Source of the DNA: Phenylobacterium kunshanense
GTDB taxonomy: Bacteria > Pseudomonadota > Alphaproteobacteria > Caulobacterales > Caulobacteraceae
Assembly (NCBI RefSeq): GCF_003254525.1
Contig: NZ_QFYS01000004.1
Span: forward strand, 248,001 to 312,000
Reading direction: 5' to 3'
DNA: 64,000 nt
Shown: one piece after another, positions 53,322 to 64,000 of the stretch
Numbering within the stretch: position 1 is the stretch's first letter
How the letters are laid out: every line of letters begins with the position of its first letter
The notes under the pieces: generated by a model
Database searches by the model: none
Told to the model about the DNA's origin: nothing
Seen by the model: only the letters and a program-made list of their open reading frames with translations
Made by a program: the position numbers and the translations under genes

Positions 53322-53412
53322 GTTGGAGTGGTAGCGCGGCTGACCTCGCGGCGCCAATGCACTTCCATCACCGCGGCCGACTTGGCGCGGCGCCGGGCCG
53401 CCGCCGCGGCCA

Positions 53413-53452
53413 GAAAAACCCCTCCGCCGGCCGGGCGGCGCCGGGCCGGCGG
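53413..53452 (-). terminator. intrinsic terminator after the 57-residue membrane protein
   Basis: Perfect 9-bp arms (CCGCCGGCC at 53424-53432, GGCCGGCGG at 53444-53452) are followed on the minus strand by AGGGGTTTTT. It lies about 60 bases beyond the stop at 53515. Nothing else apart from the SDR operator is seen in 53295-53514. Confidence 0.7.
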
Positions 53453-53514
53453 TCTCAGGGGCCTAGGAGCGCGCCGGCGTCCAGTCTCGATCCGGCGCGC
53501 GGGCGATCAGCGAC

Positions 53515-53688
53515 CTATTGCATCCACTTCGGCGTCGTGTCGCCGGCCGTCAGGATGCCGAAGATCAGGCCGACCCCCAGCAGGACGATGGCGGCGACCA
53601 TGATGACGCCCACCATGCCCTCGAACTTCTCGGCCAGGTGCTTCGGCTTGTGGTGACGTACTTCGCCGGTATGCGGCTCGGTATGCAT
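53515..53688 (-). CDS. 57-residue single-span membrane protein
   Basis: The N-terminus is polar and His-rich (MHTEPHTGEVRHHKPKHLAEKFEG). One transmembrane span follows (MVGVIMVAAIVLLGVGLIFGILT), then a short outside tail. AGGAAG a few bases before ATG 53688 and the terminator downstream support a real monocistronic gene. Family not known to me; the His-rich start could bind metal. Confidence 0.7.
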   Translation of the reverse strand: MHTEPHTGEVRHHKPKHLAEKFEGMVGVIMVAAIVLLGVGLIFGILTAGDTTPKWMQ

Positions 53689-53911
53689 GACTCTTCCTCG
53701 CAATCCGTTGTGGAGTTCTGTCGCTCCACGCCAGTCTGCGGCAGACGCCGAGGGCGTCCCCCGGAAGTTCGGCGCTTCAGCGAGGGCCGAAGCGGAGACG
53801 GGCCACCGGGGTGCGCCCTTGCCGCCTGTCTCAGTCAGGCGATGCAGAGAGTCTGCGCCCACGAAGAACGATGGTCAATGGACAAGCGGTGGTGTGGCGA
53901 CGCCCCAGCGC

Positions 53912-54898
53912 CTACCACCGCTGGCCGCGCGTGGCGGCTGCGGCGTAGATGTCGGGCGGGCCGGGCCAGTCGTTCATCGCGCCCACCACCGGGCGGCCGT
54001 CGCACTCGCCAGTGACGAAGCTGCCCTGCCAATTCCGGTCGTAGATCGGGATCTCGTAGCGGATGAGGGCGCGTAGCCGGCCGGGCAGCACGCGCCCGTC
54101 CTTCAGACGCCACGCCGCGCGGCGTTCGCTGCCTGGCGGGTCGAGGGTCATGTCGGCCAGGGGAGCCTCGACGCCATCGAACCGCCAGCCGCCGGTGGCG
54201 CCTGGCGGGATGAGGAGGGTGGTCGCGGCGGCGGTCGGACCGGCCAGCCAGGCGTAGCAGAACGGTGTCTCGAAGCGCGGCGCGGTCTGGCGCTGCTCGT
54301 GGAACTTGGCGGGGCCTTCGTGAACGAACCGGCGGCCGGCGATCTCGACCTGGGCGCGGAAGGCGCCGTAGACCTCGTCGCGCCCCTCCAGCACCTGGGT
54401 ATCCAGGGCGTCGACCGGGTAGAACCGACCCATGAAGCGTCCGTGGACGGCGCCGGGCCCATGGGGCGCGTTCCGGCTGCGGTGGAAGCGCAGGTCCGCG
54501 TGAAGCTGGACGTCGGAAAGGTCGCGCCCCCGACCCGTACGCGCGAGTCCAGCCTTCAGCGGCGCCGCGCCATAGGCGGCCGCGGGGGTGTCGGCCAGGC
54601 GCTCGCCCGTGCACGGCAGGTCATGGCGGGTGAAGGCGTAGAGCTGGCCATCGACCAGGATGTGACACCAGAGCCAGGTCAGCCCCTCGACCGGGAACCT
54701 GCAGAACCGCAGGGTCATGGCGCTGGAGCCGTCGGCGGCCACCGACATCACCATCGCCGACTCCGAATAGGCCTTGCCGCCACGCACCCGGACGTCCGGG
54801 GGCGATGAGGCGAGGGCCTGGCCGGCGGCCAGGGCCGGGCCCGCCGCCAGCAGGGTGCGGCGCGCGATCTTCCGCCCGTGGTCGAAAGCTCTGGTCAT
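53912..54898 (-). CDS. Tat-exported protein, possibly lipocalin-like (CrtC/AttH-type)
   Basis: A 328-residue protein with a twin-arginine signal (ARRTLLAAGPALAAGQALA). The mature part is beta-rich (MTLRFCRFPVEGLTWLWCHILVDGQLYAFTRHDLP; GRFMGRFYPVDALDTQVLEGRDEVYGAFRAQVEIAGRRFVHEGPAKFHEQRQ; YEIPIYDRNWQGSFVTGECDGRPVVGAMND). It resembles carotenoid hydratase/AttH-like lipocalins in general form, but I see no decisive motif. No carotenoid genes are nearby. The Tat signal suggests a cofactor or pre-folding. Confidence 0.6.
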   Translation of the reverse strand: MTRAFDHGRKIARRTLLAAGPALAAGQALASSPPDVRVRGGKAYSESAMVMSVAADGSSAMTLRFCRFPVEGLTWLWCHILVDGQLYAFTRHDLPCTGERLADTPAAAYGAAPLKAGLARTGRGRDLSDVQLHADLRFHRSRNAPHGPGAVHGRFMGRFYPVDALDTQVLEGRDEVYGAFRAQVEIAGRRFVHEGPAKFHEQRQTAPRFETPFCYAWLAGPTAAATTLLIPPGATGGWRFDGVEAPLADMTLDPPGSERRAAWRLKDGRVLPGRLRALIRYEIPIYDRNWQGSFVTGECDGRPVVGAMNDWPGPPDIYAAAATRGQRW

Positions 54899-54968
54899 CG
54901 GTGAAAGGCTAGCACCCTCCGCCGGTCCGCAAATCCGCCCGGCGCATAGCTCCAGGGCATGAGCGTAG

Positions 54969-55679
54969 TCAGGCGGCGACGCCGAACAGGGCGCCGACCC
55001 CGGCAGTGGCGGCCAGCGCGAGCGCGCCCCAGAAGGTGACCCGCGCCACCGGCTTCCAGAGTCCCGCTCCGCCAGCGCGGCCGCCGATCGCGCCGAGGAC
55101 CGCCAGGAACAGGATCGCGGCGACCGACACGACCATGACGATGCGCCCCTCTGGCGCCAGCATCGCCGCCGCCAGGGGGAGGGCAGCCCCCACCGCGAAG
55201 GTAAGCGCCGATGTGATCGCCGCCTGAATGGGGCGGGCCGCCGTGATCTCGGAGATGCCGAGTTCGTCGCGGGCGTGGGCGCCCAGGGCGTCCTTGGCCA
55301 TGAGCTGATCGGCGACCTTGAACGCCAGCTCCCGTTCCAGGCCCCGGGCCACGTAGATGTTCGCCAGCTCTTCGCGCTCGAAGGCCGGTTGGCTGGCGAG
55401 TTCGCCGCGCTCCCGCGCCAGGTCCGCGTTCTCCGTGTCGGCCTGGGAGCTCACCGAGACATACTCGCCGGCGGCCATCGAGAAGGCGCCGGCCACGAGG
55501 CCCGCGACGCCGGCGATCAGCACCTCCGAACGTCCCTGCGAGGCCGCGGCGACACCCACCACGAGACTGGCCGTCGAGACGATGCCGTCATTCGCGCCCA
55601 GCACGGCGGCGCGCAGCCAGCCGATCCGCGCGATGGCGTGTCGTTCCATGTGCCGCGGCGCCATGTGCGTGACTCTCAT
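54969..55679 (-). CDS. VIT1/CCC1-family Fe2+/Mn2+ transporter
   Basis: A 236-residue membrane protein. WLRAAVLGANDGIVSTASLVVGVAAAS and GLVAGAFSMAAGEYVSVSSQADTENADLARER are the VIT signature. A charged middle helix (FEREELANIYVARGLERELAFKVADQLMAKDALGAHARDELG) forms the metal-binding region, and three C-terminal spans follow. It probably exports or stores iron or manganese. Later ATGs at 55664 or 55649 are possible starts. Confidence 0.9.
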   Translation of the reverse strand: MRVTHMAPRHMERHAIARIGWLRAAVLGANDGIVSTASLVVGVAAASQGRSEVLIAGVAGLVAGAFSMAAGEYVSVSSQADTENADLARERGELASQPAFEREELANIYVARGLERELAFKVADQLMAKDALGAHARDELGISEITAARPIQAAITSALTFAVGAALPLAAAMLAPEGRIVMVVSVAAILFLAVLGAIGGRAGGAGLWKPVARVTFWGALALAATAGVGALFGVAA

Positions 55680-55812
55680 GATTGCCCGTCGAAGCGGACG
55701 AGCACTTCACCCCATAGGCGCGGCCGACGCCAGCCGCCTTGATCTGGATCGTCGGGGCATGGACATCCGGCGCAGGCCGCTTCACATCGGGCCCGAACTT
55801 TCGGAGGCGTGC

Positions 55813-56079
55813 ATGGTCCATCTCGACGACTTCATCGACGACGGCGACGAGGGGCCGGATGTGGCGGCCGACTTCGCCGCGCTGAAGGGGTGCCTCAAGG
55901 CTCTGGCCGACGCCATCGCCAGCACGAACCTCGCCGTGATCAACGGCGCTCAGGGCGATGTGCAGGCCGCGACCCAGCGGGTCCAGGCCTCGGTCGGCGC
56001 GTTGAAGCGCTTCCACGACGCGATGAAGATCCTGGAGGCCGGAACCGAGGACGAGCCCGACGCTCCAGAGGAGGAATAG
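55813..56079 (+). CDS. small acidic helical protein, unknown function
   Basis: An 88-residue protein with a very acidic start (HLDDFIDDGDEGPDVAADFAALKG), a helical middle (CLKALADAIASTNLAVINGAQGDVQAATQRVQASVGALKRFHDAMKILEAG), and an acidic end (EDEPDAPEEE). GGAGG 5 bases before ATG 55813 supports it. It converges on carB. I do not recognise the family. Confidence 0.65.
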   Translation: MVHLDDFIDDGDEGPDVAADFAALKGCLKALADAIASTNLAVINGAQGDVQAATQRVQASVGALKRFHDAMKILEAGTEDEPDAPEEE

Positions 56080-56082
56080 CGT

Positions 56083-59373
<3,291 letters not shown>

Positions 59374-59610
59374 CTTTTTTCGCGCGAAAGGACGGCCGCG
59401 CCAGGATGGGACGCGCCGTCACCGGTTAGACATGCAGGTTAAGGCGCCCATTTATCGAGGGAGCCCCCCTGGCGCAAGCACGTGGGGCGGCAAGTCGCGG
59501 GCGCGAAAATTGTTCCCGGATTTTTCTGTTTTGAATCATGAAACTAAGCCGCCGTTCGCGCTCTATCGATTCAGAGCGCCCAGGATTGGGCGCAGATGGA
59601 TGGAGTTCCC

Positions 59611-59841
59611 ATGAGCCTGCTGGAGAGAATCCCGACCCTCAGCGACGAGGAAGTCGTGAACCTGCTGGCCAACGCGCGGCGGCTCTCGGAGGCCGGCGGA
59701 GACAAGCAGAAGGCGGCCGCCGCCGAGCTGCTGCCCGCGCTGGAGGCCGAGGCGGAGCAGCGGCGCGAGGCGCGGATGGAGCGGGCGAAGGAAAAGCGCG
59801 CCGCCACCCGCAAGGCCACTCTGCGCAGCGCGGCGGCTTAG
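59611..59841 (+). CDS. small helical protein, unknown function
   Basis: A 76-residue protein. MSLLERIPTLSDEEVVNLLANARRLSEAGGDKQKAAAAELLPALEAEAEQRREAR is a helical module, followed by a basic tail (KEKRAATRKATLRS) that may bind nucleic acid. GGAG 5 bases before ATG 59611 decides this start over ATG 59596. Family not known to me. Confidence 0.65.
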   Translation: MSLLERIPTLSDEEVVNLLANARRLSEAGGDKQKAAAAELLPALEAEAEQRREARMERAKEKRAATRKATLRSAAA

Positions 59842-59878
59842 GCTTCCCTCCCGCTGAGGTCTGCGCCACGCTGGCGGG

Positions 59879-60292
59879 ATGATCCGCGCCACCCCTGTCG
59901 TCGCCGCCTTCGCCGTCGCCGCGCCTGCCATGGCGCAATCGCCACCCCCTGTCGGCCAGCCGGTCGTGGTCGAGCAGACCCTGAGCGGCCAGCCGATCCG
60001 GGCGCCGGGCGGCGACCTGAGAATCACGGTCGGCCAGACGGTGATCGCCGCTGGGGCCGGCCTGCCGCCGCACAAGCACCCCTATCCGCGGCTGGTGCAG
60101 GTGCTTGCCGGGCGGCTGAAAGTCACCAACCTCGACACCGGCCAGGTGCGCGAGCTCGCGGCCGGTGAGTGGGTCGTGGATGCGGTGGACCAGTGGCACA
60201 GCGCCGAGGCGCTCGGGGGCGAGCCTGTCCGCCTCCTGACCATCGACCAGGCGCCGCCCGGCGCGGCGGTCACGATCCTGCGGCGCCCGTAG
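59879..60292 (+). CDS. exported cupin-domain protein
   Basis: A 137-residue protein with a signal peptide (MIRATPVVAAFAVAAPAMA). A single cupin barrel follows: LPPHKHPYPRLVQVLAGRLKVTNLDTGQVRELAAGEWVVDAVDQWHSAEALG, in which HKH and the later WHS histidine form the metal site. Ligand or reaction unknown. It is 37 bp after the helical protein and 85 bp before the sigma factor. Confidence 0.82.
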   Translation: MIRATPVVAAFAVAAPAMAQSPPPVGQPVVVEQTLSGQPIRAPGGDLRITVGQTVIAAGAGLPPHKHPYPRLVQVLAGRLKVTNLDTGQVRELAAGEWVVDAVDQWHSAEALGGEPVRLLTIDQAPPGAAVTILRRP

Positions 60293-60377
60293 CGCGGGAA
60301 TGCTTGCGTCTTTTCGCGTTGAAGGGCAGCTTCCGGCGTGACCGTTCGCCGCAGGCGACGCAACCATAGGGTCTGAC

Positions 60378-60935
60378 TTGGCCAGCGCCGCCACCTCCGC
60401 CGACGTGCTGAATCCGCTGATGGCGCGCATCGCCGCGGGCGAGCGCGACGCCCTGCGACAATTGTACGACGCCACCTCCGCGAAGCTTTTTGGGGTTTGC
60501 CTCCGTATCCTCTCCGACCGCGAGGAGAGTGAGGACGTTTTGCAGGACGTGTACGTCACCATCTGGCGACGCGCAGATCGGTTCGATTCTGGGCGTGCGA
60601 GCGTGATGACCTGGTTGTCCACGATTGCGCGTAACCGGGCCATCGACCGCCTGCGGGCGCGTGGACCGATGGCCTATGCCGAGCCCGTCGACGAACTGGA
60701 GATCGCCGATGGATCGGACAGCGCCGAGACGCTGCTGTCCGCGGCGGATGACCGCAATCGCCTGTCCGCCTGCCTCGGCGAACTGGACGATCGCACGGAA
60801 AAAGTCATCCGCACGGCGTTTTTCGAGGGCGTGACTTACGAAGCCTTAGCCAAGCGGATGGATGCTCCGCTCGGCACCGTGAAGAGTTGGATCCGTCGGG
60901 GACTGGCGAAGCTGAAGGGGTGCCTCCAGTCATGA
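60378..60935 (+). CDS. ECF sigma factor (SigK/RskA-type pair)
   Basis: A 185-residue sigma-70 group 4 factor. Region 2 is LRQLYDATSAKLFGVCLRILSDREESEDVLQDVYVTIWRRADRFDSGRASVMTWLSTIARNRAIDRLR, and region 4 is RTEKVIRTAFFEGVTYEALAKRMDAPLGTVKSWIRRGLAKLKGCL. Start is TTG 60378 with AGGG upstream. The stop overlaps the anti-sigma ATG (ATGA). The 85 bp before it may hold an autoregulated promoter (a GGAAT...CGTT pair, weak). Trigger unknown. Confidence 0.92.
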   Translation: MASAATSADVLNPLMARIAAGERDALRQLYDATSAKLFGVCLRILSDREESEDVLQDVYVTIWRRADRFDSGRASVMTWLSTIARNRAIDRLRARGPMAYAEPVDELEIADGSDSAETLLSAADDRNRLSACLGELDDRTEKVIRTAFFEGVTYEALAKRMDAPLGTVKSWIRRGLAKLKGCLQS

Positions 60936-61666
60936 GCGAAGCCCCTGACCTGACAGAAGACGAAGCCCTCGCGGCCGAACACGCGCTCGGCGTGCTGAAC
61001 GCCCGCGAACGCGCCGACGCCGAACAGCGGATGGCCCGCGATCCTGCCTTCGCCGCCGATGTGGAGGCCTGGCGCGGGCGCCTGGCGCCCATGCTCGACT
61101 CCGTCGAGCCGGTGACGGCTCCGGCTGGCCTCTGGCCGCGGATCGAACGCCTGCTGCCGGCCAACGACAACGGCCAGATCCTGAGCCGTCTCCGCTTCTG
61201 GCGGAACGCGGCGGTGGGTGGCTTCGCCCTGGCCGCGGCCAGCCTCGCGGCCGTGGTCGTGCAGGTGAACCAGCCCCCGGTCACCGTGGATCGCCCAGTC
61301 CCCGTGGCGCCGCAGGGCCAGCTCCTGAGCGCCAGCATGGTGAGCCAGGAAGGCCGCGCACAGCCGCTGTTCGTGGCCTCGTACGATCCCGATCGGAAGG
61401 CCCTGATCGTCACCTCGCTGCTGCCGGAACAGTCCGACCGCGACAAGGTGCACGAGCTGTGGCTGATCGCCGGCCAGGACAATCCGAAGTCCCTGGGCCT
61501 GGTGGAGTCCGGCAAGGCCAAGGTCATCGCCCTGCCGACCGAGGTCATGCAGAAGATGTCCGAAGGCGCGGCCCTGGCCGTGTCGGTCGAACCGCCCGGC
61601 GGCTCGAAGAACCCCGACGGGCCCAGCGGTCCGGTCATCGGCGTCGGCAAGCTGTCGAGGCTCTAA
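60932..61666 (+). CDS. anti-sigma factor, RskA-like
   Basis: A 244-residue membrane anti-sigma factor. The N-terminal cytoplasmic domain is LTEDEALAAEHALGVLNARERADAEQRMARDPAFAADVEAWRGRLAPM, with WPRIERLL after it. One span follows (AAVGGFALAAASLAAVVVQV). The periplasmic RskA domain includes ASYDPDRKALIVTSLLPEQSDRDKVHELWLIAGQDNPKSLGLV. There is no zinc-binding HxxxCxxC motif, consistent with the RskA rather than the ZAS type. Coupled to the sigma gene and ended by a strong terminator. Confidence 0.92.
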   Translation: MSEAPDLTEDEALAAEHALGVLNARERADAEQRMARDPAFAADVEAWRGRLAPMLDSVEPVTAPAGLWPRIERLLPANDNGQILSRLRFWRNAAVGGFALAAASLAAVVVQVNQPPVTVDRPVPVAPQGQLLSASMVSQEGRAQPLFVASYDPDRKALIVTSLLPEQSDRDKVHELWLIAGQDNPKSLGLVESGKAKVIALPTEVMQKMSEGAALAVSVEPPGGSKNPDGPSGPVIGVGKLSRL

Positions 61667-61670
61667 CGGA

Positions 61671-61697
61671 AAGGCCGGCTGCGAAGCCGGCCTTTTT
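61671..61697 (+). terminator. intrinsic terminator of the sigma/anti-sigma operon
   Basis: A perfect 10-bp stem (AAGGCCGGCT / AGCCGGCCTT) with a GCGA loop runs into TTTTT, beginning 5 bases after the anti-sigma stop. Confidence 0.92.
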
Positions 61698-61751
61698 CGT
61701 TCTTGGAACCACGAAAGGTACGAACGGCAGGAGTCGATCTCTGCTTGGTTC

Positions 61752-62453
61752 CTACTTTCCCAGTCCTGCGATCCAGCCCGGCAGCTCGGAGATGCTCGCC
61801 AGCTCGGCGAAGCGGGGATGCCCGTTGGGCGCGTCGGCCATCTCGTGCGCCCAGGTGATCGGGTAGGGGATGTGGGCGCCCCAGGCGCCGGCTTCCAGCG
61901 CCGGCAGGACGTCCGACTTCAGCGAGTTGCCCGCCATCACGGCCTCGGCCGCGCCGCTGCCGTAGCGATCGAACACGCGGGCGTAGGTGGTCGCGTCCTT
62001 TTCGCTGACGATCTCCACGGCCGCGAACAGGTCGCCGAGGCCTGAAGCGGCGAGCTTCTGCTCCTGATGGAGGAGGTCGCCCTTGGTGATCAGGACCAGC
62101 CGGTAGCCCGCCTCCGAAAGGTCCGCCAACGCCTGGTCGACGCCGGGCAGGGGCTCCACGGGTTCGGACAGCATCTCGCGGCCCGCGGCCAGGATGTCGG
62201 CGATCAGGCGGCCGGGCGGATTGCCGCCGGTCAGCTCCATAGCGGTCTCGATCATCGAGAGGGTGAAGCCCTTCACCCCGTATCCGTAGAGCCGCAGGTT
62301 CCGCTTCTCGACCTCGGCCAGGCGGGCGTTGATGGTCGAATGGTCCGCAAAACCGGACAGCATCTCCCGCAGCCGATCCTGGGTCAGGCGGAAGATGGTC
62401 TCGTTGTGCCAAAGCGTGTCGTCGGCATCGAGGCCGACCGTCGTGATGCGCAT
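61752..62453 (-). CDS. HAD-superfamily hydrolase
   Basis: A 233-residue haloacid-dehalogenase-like phosphatase. Motif I is VGLDADDTLWHN with the nucleophilic Asp, motif II is LVLITKGD, motif III has a Lys in IVSEKDATTYARVF, and motif IV is VMAGNSLKSDVLPALEAGAWGAHIPY. A helical cap lies between I and II. Substrate unknown. The terminator at 61671 and the gap to the converging gene separate it from the sigma operon. Confidence 0.9.
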   Translation of the reverse strand: MRITTVGLDADDTLWHNETIFRLTQDRLREMLSGFADHSTINARLAEVEKRNLRLYGYGVKGFTLSMIETAMELTGGNPPGRLIADILAAGREMLSEPVEPLPGVDQALADLSEAGYRLVLITKGDLLHQEQKLAASGLGDLFAAVEIVSEKDATTYARVFDRYGSGAAEAVMAGNSLKSDVLPALEAGAWGAHIPYPITWAHEMADAPNGHPRFAELASISELPGWIAGLGK

Positions 62454-62612
62454 GCGCCGCTAATACGGCCGCGCCCGCTGGTTGTGCAATCGCCTGCCTG
62501 GGCTGTGCGGAGAAAGGGCGCCCAGGGCGGATTTCCGGTCTCGCGTGGGGGCTTTCGCGCCTCCGCGAACGTCCACGCCCAGGCTCGTCCTCGATCGATT
62601 CGGAGACTGAGT

Positions 62613-63728
62613 ATGGGCCTGGGCCGGTTTGGCGCGTGGGTGGCGCGGCTGCTGGGCGGACACGCCCTGGCCCAAGCGCGTGCGCACGCCGCTCAGGCCG
62701 AGGCCCGCCTGCGCGACGTGATCGACGCCATTCCGGAGGGTGTGGTCTTCCTGGACGCCCAGGGGCGCTACGTCCTCTGGAACCGGCGCTACGCCGAGAT
62801 CTACCATCGCTCGGCGGATCTCTTCCGTCCCGGTGCGCGGCTGCTCGACACTTTGCGCGAAGGGGTGCGGCGCGGCGACTATCCCGACGCCATCGGACGC
62901 GAGGAGGCCTGGCTCGCGGCGCGAGAAGCGAAGCTGGCCACGGCCACCGGGGAGCGCCACGAGCAGCAGGTGGCCGATGGGCGCTGGCTGATGATCGAGG
63001 AGCGGCGCACCTCGGACGGCGGGGTGATCGGCCTGAGGGTGGACATCACCGAGATGAAGCGTCAGGCCGAGGCGCTGGAGCAGGCGCTGGCCCACGCCGA
63101 GGCGGCGCACCGGGCCAAGGCCGAGTTCCTGGCCGACATGAGTCACGAGTTGCGCACGCCGCTGAATGGTGTGGCGGGTCTGGCCCAGGCGCTGGACGCC
63201 ACAGACCTTTGCCCGTCCCAGCGGGCCCTCGTCGCCGACATCCGCGCGGCCGCGCGCCAGCTCGATCGGCTGGTGAACGGCTTGCTGGACTACGGCGACG
63301 CCGACCTTGCCCCGGACGAGCGCCCGCCTGCCGCGCCCGACCGGCCGCTGCGCGTGCTGGCGGCCGACGACAATCCGACCAACCGCAAGGTCATCGAGCT
63401 GATGCTGGAAGCGGCCGGCATGCAGGTGGTGACGGTGGAGAACGGCTTCGAGGCGGTGGAGGCCTGGCGCACCGGTGGGTTCGACGTCGTGTTGATGGAC
63501 CTCAGGATGCCGGTCGTCGACGGCCTGGCGGCGATCCGCGCCATCCGGGCGGAGGAGGCCCAGGCGGGACGGGCGAGGACCCCCATGATCGTCCTGTCCG
63601 CCAACACCTCGCCACACGACCGGAACGCCAGCGCGGCGGCGGGCGCCGACGGGCACATCGCCAAACCCATCCGGGTGGAGGCGCTGTTCGCCGCCCTGCA
63701 ACAAGCCCTGCCGGCGCAGGCCGCCTGA
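62613..63728 (+). CDS. PAS-HisKA-REC protein lacking a HATPase domain
   Basis: A 371-residue protein. A PAS domain (about residues 33-148; VIDAIPEGVVFLDAQGRYVLWNRRYAEIY) is followed by a coiled coil and a HisKA domain (about 164-228) with His178 in ADMSHELRTPLNGVAGLAQAL. A short Pro-rich linker (about 229-246) leads straight into a receiver (VLAADDNPTNRKVIELML; Asp296 in VVLMDLRMPVVDG; Lys in IAKPI). No N, G1 or G2 ATPase boxes occur, so it cannot phosphorylate itself. It may act as a phosphotransfer or scaffold element. Continuous frame, so not an obvious frameshift. Confidence 0.87.
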   Translation: MGLGRFGAWVARLLGGHALAQARAHAAQAEARLRDVIDAIPEGVVFLDAQGRYVLWNRRYAEIYHRSADLFRPGARLLDTLREGVRRGDYPDAIGREEAWLAAREAKLATATGERHEQQVADGRWLMIEERRTSDGGVIGLRVDITEMKRQAEALEQALAHAEAAHRAKAEFLADMSHELRTPLNGVAGLAQALDATDLCPSQRALVADIRAAARQLDRLVNGLLDYGDADLAPDERPPAAPDRPLRVLAADDNPTNRKVIELMLEAAGMQVVTVENGFEAVEAWRTGGFDVVLMDLRMPVVDGLAAIRAIRAEEAQAGRARTPMIVLSANTSPHDRNASAAAGADGHIAKPIRVEALFAALQQALPAQAA

Positions 63729-63731
63729 CCT

Positions 63732-63977
63732 TCAGGTGGCGCAGGCTGCGTGCGCTTTCAGGACCCGCTCGGTCGAGGCCGGGAATTTCGCAAGCGCCGC
63801 GGGCGGACGAACCGCCCGTCCAACGAGATTGCCACCACAGTTGGGGCAGCGGCCGCCCAGCCGTGTATCGGCGCAGACGGCGCAGAAGGTGCATTCGAAT
63901 GAGCAGATGCGGGCCTCCGTGCTCTCCGGCGGGAGGTCGCGGTCGCAGCATTCGCAGTTGGGGCGCAGAGCGAGCAT
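63732..63977 (-). CDS. DUF1272 zinc-ribbon protein
   Basis: An 81-residue DUF1272 protein: LRPNCECCDRDLPPESTEARICSFECTFCAVCADTRLGGRCPNCGGNLVGRAVRP, with four pairs of cysteines placed to bind two zinc ions. C-terminal helix is ALAKFPASTERVLKAH. Function of the family is not known. It converges on the HisKA-REC gene with 3 bases between. Confidence 0.92.
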   Translation of the reverse strand: MLALRPNCECCDRDLPPESTEARICSFECTFCAVCADTRLGGRCPNCGGNLVGRAVRPPAALAKFPASTERVLKAHAACAT

Positions 63978-64000
63978 GGCCTCAATCTGCCAGAAGGCTT

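Overview
The window looks like a chromosomal segment of a Caulobacterales alphaproteobacterium (Caulobacter/Phenylobacterium type). The reasons are high GC with strong third-position GC, a hook operon in which flgE is followed by the DUF1153 regulator sciP, class III flagellar promoters of the sigma-54 type (TGGCRCG-N4-TTGC) with ftr-like palindromes, and many PAS/hybrid histidine kinases. There is no insertion sequence, prophage, CRISPR array, rRNA or convincing tRNA. It reads as ordinary core and near-core chromosome.

Layout. 1-5.7 kb: rsgA (cut by the window edge), a small acetyltransferase, a TrmN6-type methyltransferase, a polyprenyl diphosphate synthase, fumC with a coupled GNAT gene, and a RusA-type resolvase. 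5.7-13.2 kb: flagellar block, with fliK-flgD-flgE-(29-codon ORF)-sciP on the minus strand and a 34-codon ORF-flgK-flgL on the plus strand, diverging from two sigma-54 promoters. 13.3-21.3 kb: mnmA, a thiolase, stress and envelope small genes, and uvrB. 21.4-29.7 kb: cytochrome b561, an alpha/beta hydrolase divergent from a PadR-HAAS pair with palindromic operators between them, a glycine-zipper lipoprotein with a 26-residue membrane peptide, a SleB-type hydrolase, an SDR, DUF1003, a GlxA/DJ-1 pair and an exported RidA protein. 29.8-33.4 kb: the NAD operon nadA-nadB-nadC with two operator-like palindromes. 33.7-42.2 kb: two hybrid kinases, a second SleB-type hydrolase and trxB.

42.3-51.8 kb: a Baeyer-Villiger-type monooxygenase. 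Next is a four-gene minus-strand operon (pseG, methyltransferase, FAD/NAD(P)-binding protein, WbqC-like) that looks like nonulosonate or surface-glycan work. It is separated by a strong terminator from a cysteine-free 841-residue RTX protein, which is followed by an ELM1-like gene and greA. 52-56 kb: an SDR whose operator is identical to the one in front of the monooxygenase, a Tat-exported protein and a VIT-family transporter. 56-64 kb: carB, small conserved genes, a cupin, an ECF sigma/anti-sigma pair, a HAD hydrolase, a kinase-like protein with HisKA and receiver domains but no ATPase domain, and a DUF1272 zinc-ribbon protein.

The observations most worth following are: the exact 13-bp palindrome shared by the monooxygenase and an SDR 11 kb away; the short ORFs with good ribosome binding sites placed immediately before flgK and sciP; the HisKA-REC protein with no catalytic domain; the pseG-methyltransferase-FAD-WbqC operon next to the RTX gene; and a hairpin that buries the ribosome binding site of a 26-residue membrane peptide. 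All functional calls come from reading motifs and family resemblance. No database search was run.
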